A DNA stretch of 13,781 nt from JANXVV01 sp038230975 (GTDB taxonomy: Bacteria > Planctomycetota > Phycisphaerae > Tepidisphaerales > Tepidisphaeraceae), in contig JBBRMF010000134.1 in NCBI GenBank assembly GCA_038230975.1, forward strand, positions 1-13,781, written 5' to 3'. The position numbers and the translations under genes are program-made. The notes under the pieces are model-generated. The model did not search any database and had not been told where the DNA came from. It saw nothing but the letters and a program-made list of their open reading frames with translations. Shown one piece after another: positions 1-6,916 of the stretch (position 1 is the first letter of the stretch; the number at the start of each line of letters is the position of its first letter).

Positions 1-2
1 CG

Positions 3-527
3 CTCCATGAAGCCTGGTCGGTACGTCGTAGTGTTTTGACGTTGATCGGCGCTTCCGTTGGAGTGGCGCTGGTCGCGGAATTGCTGGTTGGTTCGGCGGA
101 ATCGATGGCTCATAAACTGGGGTGGAATTTTATTTTCGTCGGGGTCATCCTGCTGGCGATTATTGGAAACGCCGCCGAGCATTCCACTGCCCTACTGCTC
201 GCAAAACGGAATGACATGGATACCGCCATGACGATCACGTACCAAAGCAGCCTGCAGATTGCCCTGTTTGTCACACCCTTGTTGATCTTGCTCAGTGCGT
301 TTATGGTTTCCACGGGGATCGGCATGACCCACGGCGCGGAACGGGTGGCGATGGACCTCATTTTTTCACCGATGGAGGTGGTTGCCGTCTTTTTAAGCGT
401 TGCCATTCTGATTTTGCTGGGTTTAAACGGCGAAACCAACTGGTTTGAGGGGGCCTTGCTGCTGGCGTTGTATGCGATTCTAGCTATTGCATTCTTTTAT
501 ATCCCCACCGGGCCGCACGGTCGCTAG
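3..527 (+). CDS. Calcium/proton antiporter (CaCA family), 5' partial
   Basis: This is the C-terminal 174 residues of an inner-membrane cation/H+ exchanger of the Ca2+:cation antiporter (CaCA, CAX-like) family, which exports Ca2+ or similar cations in exchange for protons. The reading frame is open to the left edge, so the start lies outside the window; the TTG at 36 is an internal codon, because the residues before it (HEAWSVRRS) already fit the family. The visible part is the second Na_Ca_ex repeat. It contains the motif GNAAEH (codons at 165-182), whose acidic residue belongs to the cation-binding site in this family, followed by hydrophobic helices, a second acidic patch (NGETNWFEG) and a last helix ending near the stop. 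The next gene starts 55 nt downstream on the same strand with no terminator between, so co-transcription is possible. The family is clear; the substrate (Ca2+ rather than another cation) is inferred. Confidence 0.9.
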   Translation, partial: LHEAWSVRRSVLTLIGASVGVALVAELLVGSAESMAHKLGWNFIFVGVILLAIIGNAAEHSTALLLAKRNDMDTAMTITYQSSLQIALFVTPLLILLSAFMVSTGIGMTHGAERVAMDLIFSPMEVVAVFLSVAILILLGLNGETNWFEGALLLALYAILAIAFFYIPTGPHGR

Positions 528-582
528 AATAAGAAGCGGAGTCCGTTGGTTGAACAGTTGGATCCAGATGTGAGGAAAACTC

Positions 583-2211
583 ATGGCGAAGAATCAGTCT
601 TCAAGCCAGGCATCGCCGCCTTTACTACCGAACGAAATCGCCACCGTCTGGAACGGCAAGGTTGAAGTGCGCGGCGAACCATCGCGCGTTCGCTGGAACC
701 TTTCGGATCTGGTCACCGCCGACGGGCATCGCCTGCGCTGCTCATTCACCTGCAGCCTTAGACCGTTGAGCGATGCGGCCGAGAAGAAACTGCTCGCCGA
801 AGTTTTTCTGGCCCGCAAGACGTCGGCAACTTCCGAAGACCTGATCGCGTACTTCGCCCCGGCATTACAGTCGGCGGGGGCCAATGTGGCGGCGGGTAAA
901 GCAGTCGCTGTGTGGGTCGCCGACGGCTCGCGTGACGCCTTGGCCGAGGCGCTGCATCAGGCCGCGGACAAAGTCGCATTTGGCTGTGGGCTTGAAGTAC
1001 TGCCGCCCTACAACGTCGATCTTGAAAGCCCCAGTTTCCAGCAGCAAAAGCTGGAGGCCATGGAACGAAATCTGGCAGAGCAGCGCGTTGCCGGGCAGGT
1101 TGAACATTTTGAAAAAGCCGCCGCTCTGCTGAAACAGTTTGATACGCTTCGGCAAGCCGCTCCGGATCTGACCCCGGGTGCCGTGCTGCAACAGATCAGT
1201 CCATCGGAACAAGGGGCCATGCTGCAAACGTTGCTGCTGGCGGCAGGCAAAGGGAAGAAAACCAAAGACGTGTGGGCCGTCGCCGGACCGTACCTTGTGA
1301 AGATCGATCCGCGTGTTTCTCCTCCCAAAACGGATCTCGTTACTCTTCCGGCGACGCTTGGCCCACTGCGGAGCGTACAGCCGGCCGAGATTGACGGGCA
1401 GACGGTAGTGCTCGTCGGCGGGCGATCTGGCGTGATGATTTTCCATCCAGAGCAATCGGGAGAACCGCAGGCCTATGTGGATTCTGAGGTCGTCTCCCAG
1501 ATGGGATTTAGCCGCGCCTTGGTTTGGCGAAATGGGCTGTGGGCCTGCCACGGGGATGCGGGAATTGTGGGATGGGATTTAGGCACACCTGCCCATCCGA
1601 AAACGGTTCTGCGGCCTGCACACTTAGCGCCTTCAGCCCCGATGTCGAGTTCGTCCAACACCTCCATGGAGCTGAACAAACCGGGTTCACCACGCAATCT
1701 CGCGGTGTTGGATGATTCTCGTCTGATCTTCAGCATCGGTGAACGGCTTCTGACGCTCAATGCCAAGGGCCAGGTAGCAGCACTGCCAATTGAATCGAAA
1801 AGCGAAGTGGTGGCCATTCTTCCCGATCGCGGGAATGTCTACGTCGTGCATGAGGATGGCAGTATCGCCACGCGGGAATTGGCGACGCTCAGCATAGTCG
1901 GTGAAGAACGTCGCGGTGGAAGAATCAACGCCGCCACGGTCTTGCCCTGGCTGGGCAGTGTTCGGCTGCTGCTTGTTCCGGAAGACGGGCCGATCCAATG
2001 TCTCGGGACTGAAGATCAGCTTGTCACGCAATATTGCAGCGCTCATCGCGGCTTGAGAATCGTCACCGCCGCCGCCGACTGGGTGGTTGCCGTCTCTGCC
2101 GACCGTCAACGACTGGTGATGTGGAACACCTGGGATGGCCGCAAACCCACGATGGAGGTTTCCGTATCGGCGATCGCGCGGCATCGGGTGGCGGATGTGG
2201 ATTTCGGATAA
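583..2211 (+). CDS. Cytosolic SPFH-like / beta-propeller-like protein of unknown function
   Basis: This 542-residue protein has no signal peptide or membrane segment. The ATG is preceded by GAGGA at 572-576, 6 nt away, which supports the start. Residues 13-140 have the layout of an SPFH/band-7 domain: an N-terminal PPLLPNEIATVWNGKVEV-type strand pair, a strand with ADGHRLRCSFTCSLR, then a helix of the type DALAEALHQAADKVAFGCGLEV. It is followed by a charged, glutamine-rich helical stretch (about 150-192, with LAEQR and LLKQFDTLR) that probably forms a coiled coil. From about residue 229 (DVWAVAGPYLVKID) to the end, the chain is made of short strands with glycine turns, such as VVLVGGRSGVMIF, LWACHGDAGIVGWDLG and WVVAVSADRQRLVMWNTWDGR. 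These look like WD40/PQQ-type propeller blades, roughly six or seven. The family resemblance is my reading of the pattern, not a search. Function is unknown; SPFH and propeller parts both suggest a scaffold or assembly role. Confidence 0.85.
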   Translation: MAKNQSSSQASPPLLPNEIATVWNGKVEVRGEPSRVRWNLSDLVTADGHRLRCSFTCSLRPLSDAAEKKLLAEVFLARKTSATSEDLIAYFAPALQSAGANVAAGKAVAVWVADGSRDALAEALHQAADKVAFGCGLEVLPPYNVDLESPSFQQQKLEAMERNLAEQRVAGQVEHFEKAAALLKQFDTLRQAAPDLTPGAVLQQISPSEQGAMLQTLLLAAGKGKKTKDVWAVAGPYLVKIDPRVSPPKTDLVTLPATLGPLRSVQPAEIDGQTVVLVGGRSGVMIFHPEQSGEPQAYVDSEVVSQMGFSRALVWRNGLWACHGDAGIVGWDLGTPAHPKTVLRPAHLAPSAPMSSSSNTSMELNKPGSPRNLAVLDDSRLIFSIGERLLTLNAKGQVAALPIESKSEVVAILPDRGNVYVVHEDGSIATRELATLSIVGEERRGGRINAATVLPWLGSVRLLLVPEDGPIQCLGTEDQLVTQYCSAHRGLRIVTAAADWVVAVSADRQRLVMWNTWDGRKPTMEVSVSAIARHRVADVDFG

Positions 2212-2287
2212 TCTCCCCTTCAACATCCTGCTCTTTGCGCGCTAACAAGTAGCAAGACAAGTCACCTTTACTTTTGGAGTCCACCGC

Positions 2288-3283
2288 ATGCGCCGAATCG
2301 TTCGCCTATCCATCATTTCTCTTTTAGCACTAGGTCTTCTTACTACCTCCGCGCAAGCAGAGGCGAAAAAGAAAATTGTATTTATTGCCGGGACACCCAG
2401 CCACGGTTTTGCCCAGCACGAACATAACGCGGGTGTTTTGTTTCTTGCAAAATGCTTGAACGAAACGATGGGAGACAAGATTGAGACGGTCGTTCTCACG
2501 AGCCATCTCAGTGGCAGCGGTAAGTGGATCAACGGTTGGCCGAGCGACCCTGCGGTCCTTCAAGACGCGGCGGCGGTCATCATCTTTTGTGACGGTGGTG
2601 GTGGACATATTGCCATTCCGCATATCAAGGAGATGGATGCCCTCACCGCCAAAGGCGTGGGCGTCGGTTGCATTCACTATGGGGTTGAAGTTCCCAAAGG
2701 TGAAGCCGGTGATGCCTTACTGCGTTGGATCGGTGGATATTTTGAAACCTTCTGGTCCATCAATCCCCATTGGAAAGCGGTGGTCACATCGATCCCCAAT
2801 CATCCGGTCGGCAACGGCGTCAAGCCTTTCTCGACGAACGATGAGTGGTACTATCACATGCGATTCCGCCCCAATATGGAAGGCGTGACACCGATCGTCG
2901 CCGCCATCCCGCCTGACAAAACCCGCGAGGGCAAAGATGACGCACACGGCGGTAACCCCGAAGTCCGCAGCGGCATCGGCAAGAGCCTGCCGGAAATCAT
3001 GGTTTGGGTCGCCGAGAATAAAGAAACCACCAACCGTGGTTTTGGCTGCACCGGCGCTCATTTCCATTTCAACTGGGCTCAGGACGATTATCGAAAGTGC
3101 ATTTTGAACGCGATTGTCTGGACCGCCAAGATCGACGTTCCCGCCAATGGCGTGGAATCCAAGCGTCCGACGGTCGCCGACTTGCTGGCGAACCTGGACT
3201 CGAAGAAGCACTCGGATAAGGAATCCGACGAGGCGATGATCGCCAGGCAGATCGAAGAAATGAATCAGCCGATCAAGAAGTGA
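2288..3283 (+). CDS. Secreted ThuA-domain protein
   Basis: This 331-residue protein starts with a typical Sec signal peptide: positive MRRIVR, a hydrophobic core, and a likely cleavage after AQA at residue 24. GGAG at 2276-2279 lies 8 nt before the ATG. The remainder, about residues 28-275, is a ThuA domain (trehalose-utilisation family, class I glutamine amidotransferase-like fold). Visible marks are the first strand IVFIAGTPSHGF, the acidic-glycine turn IIFCDGGGGHIAIPHI (about 97-112), GCIHYGVEVP (about 127-136) and the late histidine-rich GCTGAHFHFNWAQDDYRK (about 253-270) before a helix ending in NAIVW. A lysine-rich linker and TVADLLANLD tail follow. Secreted ThuA proteins are abundant in planctomycetes and are generally linked to sugar metabolism, with ThuA/ThuB implicated in 3-keto-sugar chemistry elsewhere; the substrate here cannot be read from sequence. 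No partner oxidoreductase gene is adjacent. Confidence 0.9.
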   Translation: MRRIVRLSIISLLALGLLTTSAQAEAKKKIVFIAGTPSHGFAQHEHNAGVLFLAKCLNETMGDKIETVVLTSHLSGSGKWINGWPSDPAVLQDAAAVIIFCDGGGGHIAIPHIKEMDALTAKGVGVGCIHYGVEVPKGEAGDALLRWIGGYFETFWSINPHWKAVVTSIPNHPVGNGVKPFSTNDEWYYHMRFRPNMEGVTPIVAAIPPDKTREGKDDAHGGNPEVRSGIGKSLPEIMVWVAENKETTNRGFGCTGAHFHFNWAQDDYRKCILNAIVWTAKIDVPANGVESKRPTVADLLANLDSKKHSDKESDEAMIARQIEEMNQPIKK

Positions 3284-3499
3284 TTCGGTTTCTGCTTATT
3301 GCCGCACCTGGAAAAGAGGCAAGCGTTTTCTTCCAAATCGATGGAAAGACGCGTGCCTTTTGCGTTGCCGCCAGGTATCGCATGGTTTGCGTCATTCTTT
3401 TATTTTCTCGCGTGTCAGTTCTGATCGTGCGGTTCTTATCGGTTGTGCAGAGCGTAAAAAGTCATATTTCCCAGAAATTTGCGCGTGGCTGATGACTGT

Positions 3500-3520
3500 G
3501 ATCGGCATAGTACCCCGATC
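3500..3520 (+). promoter_or_regulatory. Small hairpin just upstream of the PEP-CTERM gene
   Basis: GATCGG (3500-3505) and CCGATC (3515-3520) form perfect 6-bp arms around a 9-nt loop, ending 9 nt before the GTG start at 3530. In the mRNA it would occupy the place where a ribosome binding site is expected, and no such site is seen. It may influence translation or be a protein-binding dyad. A 6-bp repeat can also occur by chance. Confidence 0.25.
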
Positions 3521-3529
3521 TGATGGTTA

Positions 3530-4825
3530 GTGATTTCAAATACAAAACTATGCCGGTTCACGTCGATTTTGATCGCGCTGTTCGCGCTCGGCAGGGAGGC
3601 AGGGGGTGCCGATGCGCCGCCGGCCAATCTCTTTCCGATCGGGGTTTACTGGCAACCGACCAGTTCATTTGATGTCTGGAAATCGCGCGGGGTGAACACG
3701 GTCATCGGCTTCTACAACAAGCCGGCGGATATGGCGGCATTCAATCAGGCGGCGGTTTCCAAAGGATTGTGGATGATCCGCAATCCGCAGGCGAACCCGG
3801 CTGATGATCTCCATCAACGGAACCTGCTCGCGTGGGCTCATGCCGATGAACCGGACATCAACCATGTGCCTTCCGCCACTTTGGCCGCTGAATACGCGGC
3901 GTGGAAAGCTGCGGATCCAAGTCGGCCGGTGATCGTGAACTTCTCCGGGCAGAACGCCCAATATCAAGCGGATGGACTGACCGACGCACTGTATCAACAG
4001 TACAGCCAGTCTGCGGATTGGATCAGCAACGATGTGTACCCGATCACCGCCTGGAATCATCCGGACTGGATCGACAAAAACGCGAAGCTCAATCTGCGCG
4101 ACCCCGCGAACAACGGGGGTGTGCCGTTCAACCCGGGCAATTCCGTCGACAAGCTCCGCGCGCTCTCCGGCGGGAAAAAGCAGTTGGCATACATCGAAAC
4201 GAGCTTCCAGAATATTGGCAAAGGGCCGGCGAAGAACGCGCGCGGCGCAACCGCCGCCGAAGTGCGCGGCGAGACATGGGATGCCATCATTCACGGCGCG
4301 AAGGGCATCGTTTATTTTTCGCAATCCTTTCATCCCGACAAAACCGACGCCACCCCAGCTGCTGTCGCGACGGAAATCACGAGGACCGATGCAAAAATTG
4401 CGGAGATGGCAGCCGTGCTGAACAGCTCCAGCGATGCGAATTCAAATCCCCTTTCGCTCGGCGGTGGACTGGAAGGCACATGGCGGGAATACAATGGGAA
4501 GCTGTACTTCTTCGTCCTGAACTTCTCTCACATCGCCGCGAAAAAAGCCAAGGTCACGCTGACTGGAATCGCCGGGCAATCAGTGATCGATGTGGTAGAT
4601 GAATCACGAAAACTGACGTTGAGTTATGGTGCGATCACCGACAGTTTCGCACCGTATCAACTTCATATTTATCAGGCTGCAATGAGCGCCGGGTTCGCTT
4701 CGAAGGTTCACAACTCAACCATCTCGTCATCTTCCCTTGCTGTATCCACCGCCGTGCCAGAACCATTGTCCATGGCAGGAATTGTGCTGTCGGCCGTAGC
4801 GATCATGCAGCGACGCAGGCGTTGA
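3530..4825 (+). CDS. Exported TIM-barrel-like putative glycoside hydrolase with PEP-CTERM anchor
   Basis: This 431-residue exported protein starts at GTG. An in-frame TGA at 3521 leaves no earlier start, and no convincing Shine-Dalgarno sequence precedes it. Residues 1-28 form a signal peptide (N-terminal K and R, core SILIALFALG, small residues GGA before the mature end). Residues about 34-270 look like a (beta/alpha)8 barrel: FPIGVYWQP as strand 1, GVNTVIGFYN as strand 2, LLAWAHADEPD with Glu107, WISNDVYPI, QLAYIETSFQ with Glu223, and GIVYFSQSF. Two glutamates at the ends of strands suit the acid/base and nucleophile of clan GH-A glycosidases, but this is inference from position only. A beta-sandwich-like C-terminal part follows (about 315-385, GTWREYNGKLYFFVLNFS). 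The last 24 residues are a PEP-CTERM signal: Val-Pro-Glu-Pro at 409-412, a hydrophobic helix, then four arginines, so an exosortase is predicted to process it. Its substrate is unknown. Confidence 0.87.
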   Translation: MISNTKLCRFTSILIALFALGREAGGADAPPANLFPIGVYWQPTSSFDVWKSRGVNTVIGFYNKPADMAAFNQAAVSKGLWMIRNPQANPADDLHQRNLLAWAHADEPDINHVPSATLAAEYAAWKAADPSRPVIVNFSGQNAQYQADGLTDALYQQYSQSADWISNDVYPITAWNHPDWIDKNAKLNLRDPANNGGVPFNPGNSVDKLRALSGGKKQLAYIETSFQNIGKGPAKNARGATAAEVRGETWDAIIHGAKGIVYFSQSFHPDKTDATPAAVATEITRTDAKIAEMAAVLNSSSDANSNPLSLGGGLEGTWREYNGKLYFFVLNFSHIAAKKAKVTLTGIAGQSVIDVVDESRKLTLSYGAITDSFAPYQLHIYQAAMSAGFASKVHNSTISSSSLAVSTAVPEPLSMAGIVLSAVAIMQRRRR

Positions 4826-4850
4826 TTCGTTGCGTCGTCCTTCCATGCAG

Positions 4851-4890
4851 AAAAAAATCGCGGTCCGGTTTCTTTGGAAACCGGACCGCG
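4851..4890 (-). terminator. Rho-independent terminator of the LEPR-XLL surface protein gene
   Basis: A perfect 14-bp GC-rich inverted repeat lies at 4859-4872 and 4877-4890 with a 4-nt loop (TTTG). Read on the minus strand, the stem is followed, after one base, by seven T residues (4857-4851), the classic intrinsic terminator layout. It sits 80 nt after the stop codon of the minus-strand gene ending at 4971. The plus-strand gene ending at 4825 also meets the stem, but on that strand no U-tract follows, so it would be at most a weak stop for that transcript. Confidence 0.92.
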
Positions 4891-4970
4891 CGTCATCCTC
4901 GACTGCTTCGGACCGTGGGTGCTCTACCCGAACGTCGGGATGACTCTCCACTCTCCATCACCGGGGTTAA

Positions 4971-5822
4971 TTAGCCGTTCTGGAGCAATCGCTTCACATC
5001 GTCATCTTTTGTGTCGTTGTCGTTGGAATCTTTTTTGTCATCTCCACCGTGATTCTGACCCCGACCCCCAAAGTCGCCAAAACCTTCGAAGAAGTGCGGC
5101 TGGAGTTGGACGTTGTCCACCAGCAAGTCAGAAGCAATAGTCCCGTCTCCCACATTCACGACCCCAAAACCAACGGTGTATTGACCGTTCTTGGGCAACA
5201 CCAGGATGTATTTGCCGTACCCGGTTTCGGACACGAATCCGGTTGTGTCCGTTGCGTTCGTGGCTTTCAATGCGCGTGAAAGCTTGAAGAGCTGCGTCTT
5301 GCCGCTCAGCGTGACCGTCACGAACGCGTAATCGGCGTTGCCATTGGCGGCTTCGTTTGTCAGGAAATCAGCCTTGAACGTAAGAACGTCGCCACGTTTG
5401 GCGGTGATGTTCTGTTTGATGGCGGAACCATTCACGGCGGCTTTGCCAGGGGCGCTCAATGCACCTGTATCCAAACCCAGGAATGATTCAAGGCTTCCTG
5501 CACTGGTAGGAAGGCTGCCACCATTCGGTATCTGGGCGTTTGAAATGACTGCCTGCGCGATTTTCCCATCGGGGATCGAATGAAAGTCGGCGGCCTGCAC
5601 AAATTCATTGCCGGCAGTCTGCCAACCCGTGAAATCCGGAGAGGTGGTGAAATCCCCATTGACCGGTCCCTGCCGGGTGACCGGCCCTGCACTCGGAGTG
5701 CCGGCGAAATTGGGAATCAACAACGTCTTATTGAACAACGGAATCTGAATCGGCGGCAAGTTGCCGGACAAAAGTCTGCGATTCTCAAGAGACTCCACTT
5801 CAAATGAATTGGGCTTCATCAT
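4971..5822 (-). CDS. LEPR-XLL-type surface protein with jelly-roll-like domain
   Basis: This 283-residue protein starts at the first of two adjacent ATG codons (5822, or 5819). GAGGAG at 5827-5832 is 4 nt from the first and 7 nt from the second, so 5819 is as likely. An upstream in-frame ATG at 5861 would place a non-conserved extension before this ribosome site and was not chosen. Residues 10-20 read ESLENRRLLSG, the LEPR-XLL-type N-terminal motif found on large exported planctomycete proteins. Residues about 54-240 form one beta-rich domain with NGDF...FTGW at its start, LESFLGL, GSAIKQNITAKRGD and FLTNE in the middle, and GFGVVNVGDG...LLVDNV at its end; this set of motifs recurs in carbohydrate-binding-like exported PEP-CTERM proteins as I recall them. 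The C terminus is a glycine stretch then an Asp/Asn/Lys-rich tail (about 260-275). There is no PEP-CTERM signal. It is likely a cell-surface or matrix protein; its ligand is unknown. Confidence 0.88.
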   Translation of the reverse strand: MMKPNSFEVESLENRRLLSGNLPPIQIPLFNKTLLIPNFAGTPSAGPVTRQGPVNGDFTTSPDFTGWQTAGNEFVQAADFHSIPDGKIAQAVISNAQIPNGGSLPTSAGSLESFLGLDTGALSAPGKAAVNGSAIKQNITAKRGDVLTFKADFLTNEAANGNADYAFVTVTLSGKTQLFKLSRALKATNATDTTGFVSETGYGKYILVLPKNGQYTVGFGVVNVGDGTIASDLLVDNVQLQPHFFEGFGDFGGRGQNHGGDDKKDSNDNDTKDDDVKRLLQNG

Positions 5823-6143
5823 TTCGCTCCTCAGCAAAAGACCTGACGTTTGCAACGCCATTGTGCCGCGAACTCTCGTCGCACATGAAATGGATTTAGT
5901 CGATGAAGATGAGAACCAGATGAGAACGACCGATTATTTGCAGTCGCTTCACGATGAAAATGCGTAATCAAGGCTTTCTTTGCGAGCGGGATTACGCAAC
6001 AAAAATCGCGCATATCCCCCTGAGGCAGAAAAAATAAGATTTAGCGCTTGCGATTCCGCAATAATTATAGTAAATACTAACTTATTAATTCCGCTTGTCG
6101 GGTTAGCGGATTGCAGAAGCAGAAATTCAATGGTGAGGTTCTA
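5823..6143. other. Divergent intergenic region between surface protein and membrane protein genes
   Basis: This 321-bp spacer should hold promoters for both flanking genes. It contains a 9-bp inverted repeat at 5961-5998 (listed separately) and an AT-rich block at 6061-6090. Within the block are a 12-bp dyad, TAGTAAATACTA (6068-6079), and a -10-like TATAGT (6066-6071) directed towards the plus-strand gene; I find no well-spaced -35 element. The short open frames here lack ribosome sites and recognisable protein character, so I call no gene. Confidence 0.5.
5961..5998. promoter_or_regulatory. 9-bp inverted repeat, candidate operator or hairpin
   Basis: TGCGTAATC (5961-5969) and GATTACGCA (5990-5998) are perfect reverse complements separated by 20 nt. 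The pair lies nearly midway between the divergent starts at 5822 and 6144. The spacing, with arm centres about 29 bp apart, would put both half sites on nearly the same face of the helix if two dimers bound. No U-tract of note follows on either strand, so it is not a convincing terminator. Confidence 0.4.
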
Positions 6144-6821
6144 ATGGAATCGACTATGCCGATCGAGTCGTCGAGCGTTTTAGATCAATCTTCTGAACGC
6201 CTCATCCCCTTGTGGCTCAAGCTCGCTTATACCGCTTTCGTGGCGGTACTTGTTCCGTTTTACTGGAGGGCCTATACCCCCTGGAACTTCCTTTATTTTT
6301 GTGATGTCGCCCTTCTGATGACTCTCGTGTCGCTGTGGACGGAAAGTCGCTTTCTCGTCAGTATGCAGGCTGTGGCAATCCTGCTGCCACAAACCCTGTG
6401 GGTGATCGACTTCATTGTTCGAGCCTCTGGTTTTAAGCTCCTGGGGATGACGGACTACATGTTCAATCCGAATTTGCCCCTAGGCACGCGTTTTCTCTCC
6501 GGTTTTCACGGCTGGTTACCACTTCTGCTGATCTATCTACTAGTGAAGTTGGGATACAACCCGCGCGCATTCCGATGGCAATGCATTGCCGGGGTGGGTT
6601 TGATCCTGTTTTGCTTCTACTTTGCACCGAAAGCGCCAGCGCCGATCAATCGGCCCAATATGGCGGTCAATGTCAACTATGTATGGGGGCCTGACGATAA
6701 GCACCCGCAAACTCGAATGCCCCCGGGCACTTGGGTCGCGTTGCTGTGCGGCATTTTCATCGTAGGAATCTACACGCCAACTCATATCGTACTGCGGCGG
6801 GTATTCTCGAAAGTAGAGTGA
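6144..6821 (+). CDS. Conserved-looking polytopic membrane protein of unknown function
   Basis: This 225-residue membrane protein uses the ATG at 6144, with GAGG at 6135-6138 placed 5 nt before it; an upstream TTG at 6111 in the same frame lacks such a site. After a polar N terminus, about six hydrophobic segments are visible (roughly residues 23-41, 48-65, 69-92, 117-135, 146-161 and 196-216). Between the last two lies a polar loop with NVNYVWGPDDKHPQTRMP (about 176-193). FHGWLP at the start of the fourth segment, this loop and the final THIVLRRVF look like conserved marks, and I associate this layout with planctomycete proteins annotated only as membrane-associated. No transporter or enzyme signature is recognised. 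The MFS gene follows after 95 nt on the same strand with no terminator between, so the two may be co-transcribed. Confidence 0.85.
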   Translation: MESTMPIESSSVLDQSSERLIPLWLKLAYTAFVAVLVPFYWRAYTPWNFLYFCDVALLMTLVSLWTESRFLVSMQAVAILLPQTLWVIDFIVRASGFKLLGMTDYMFNPNLPLGTRFLSGFHGWLPLLLIYLLVKLGYNPRAFRWQCIAGVGLILFCFYFAPKAPAPINRPNMAVNVNYVWGPDDKHPQTRMPPGTWVALLCGIFIVGIYTPTHIVLRRVFSKVE

Positions 6822-6916
6822 GAGTATTGTTGTGTAATCCTTGAACCGTTCGGGGGCGATCGGCGAAGAGCCGCCGGGGTCTTGGTAACCGATGAAAAAC
6901 TCTAAAGGAAAATGAC

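Noticed and set aside
865..1551. 228-codon minus-strand frame opposite the SPFH/propeller-like gene
   Set aside because: Shadow of a well-supported gene with its own ribosome site; no protein-like pattern.
3309..3335. TGGAAAAG...TTTTCTTCCA as a terminator after the ThuA gene
   Set aside because: The stem needs a bulge, is AT-rich and has no T-run after it.
3280..3492. 70-codon plus-strand frame starting within the end of the ThuA gene
   Set aside because: GTG start overlaps the ThuA stop, with no separate ribosome site; hydrophobic but lacks signal or family features. The overlap could mimic coupling, but there is no further support.
5823..5861. Longer N terminus (start at 5861) for the LEPR-XLL protein
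   Set aside because: The strong GAGGAG site lies inside this extension and points to 5822 or 5819; the LEPR-XLL motif is normally close to the start.
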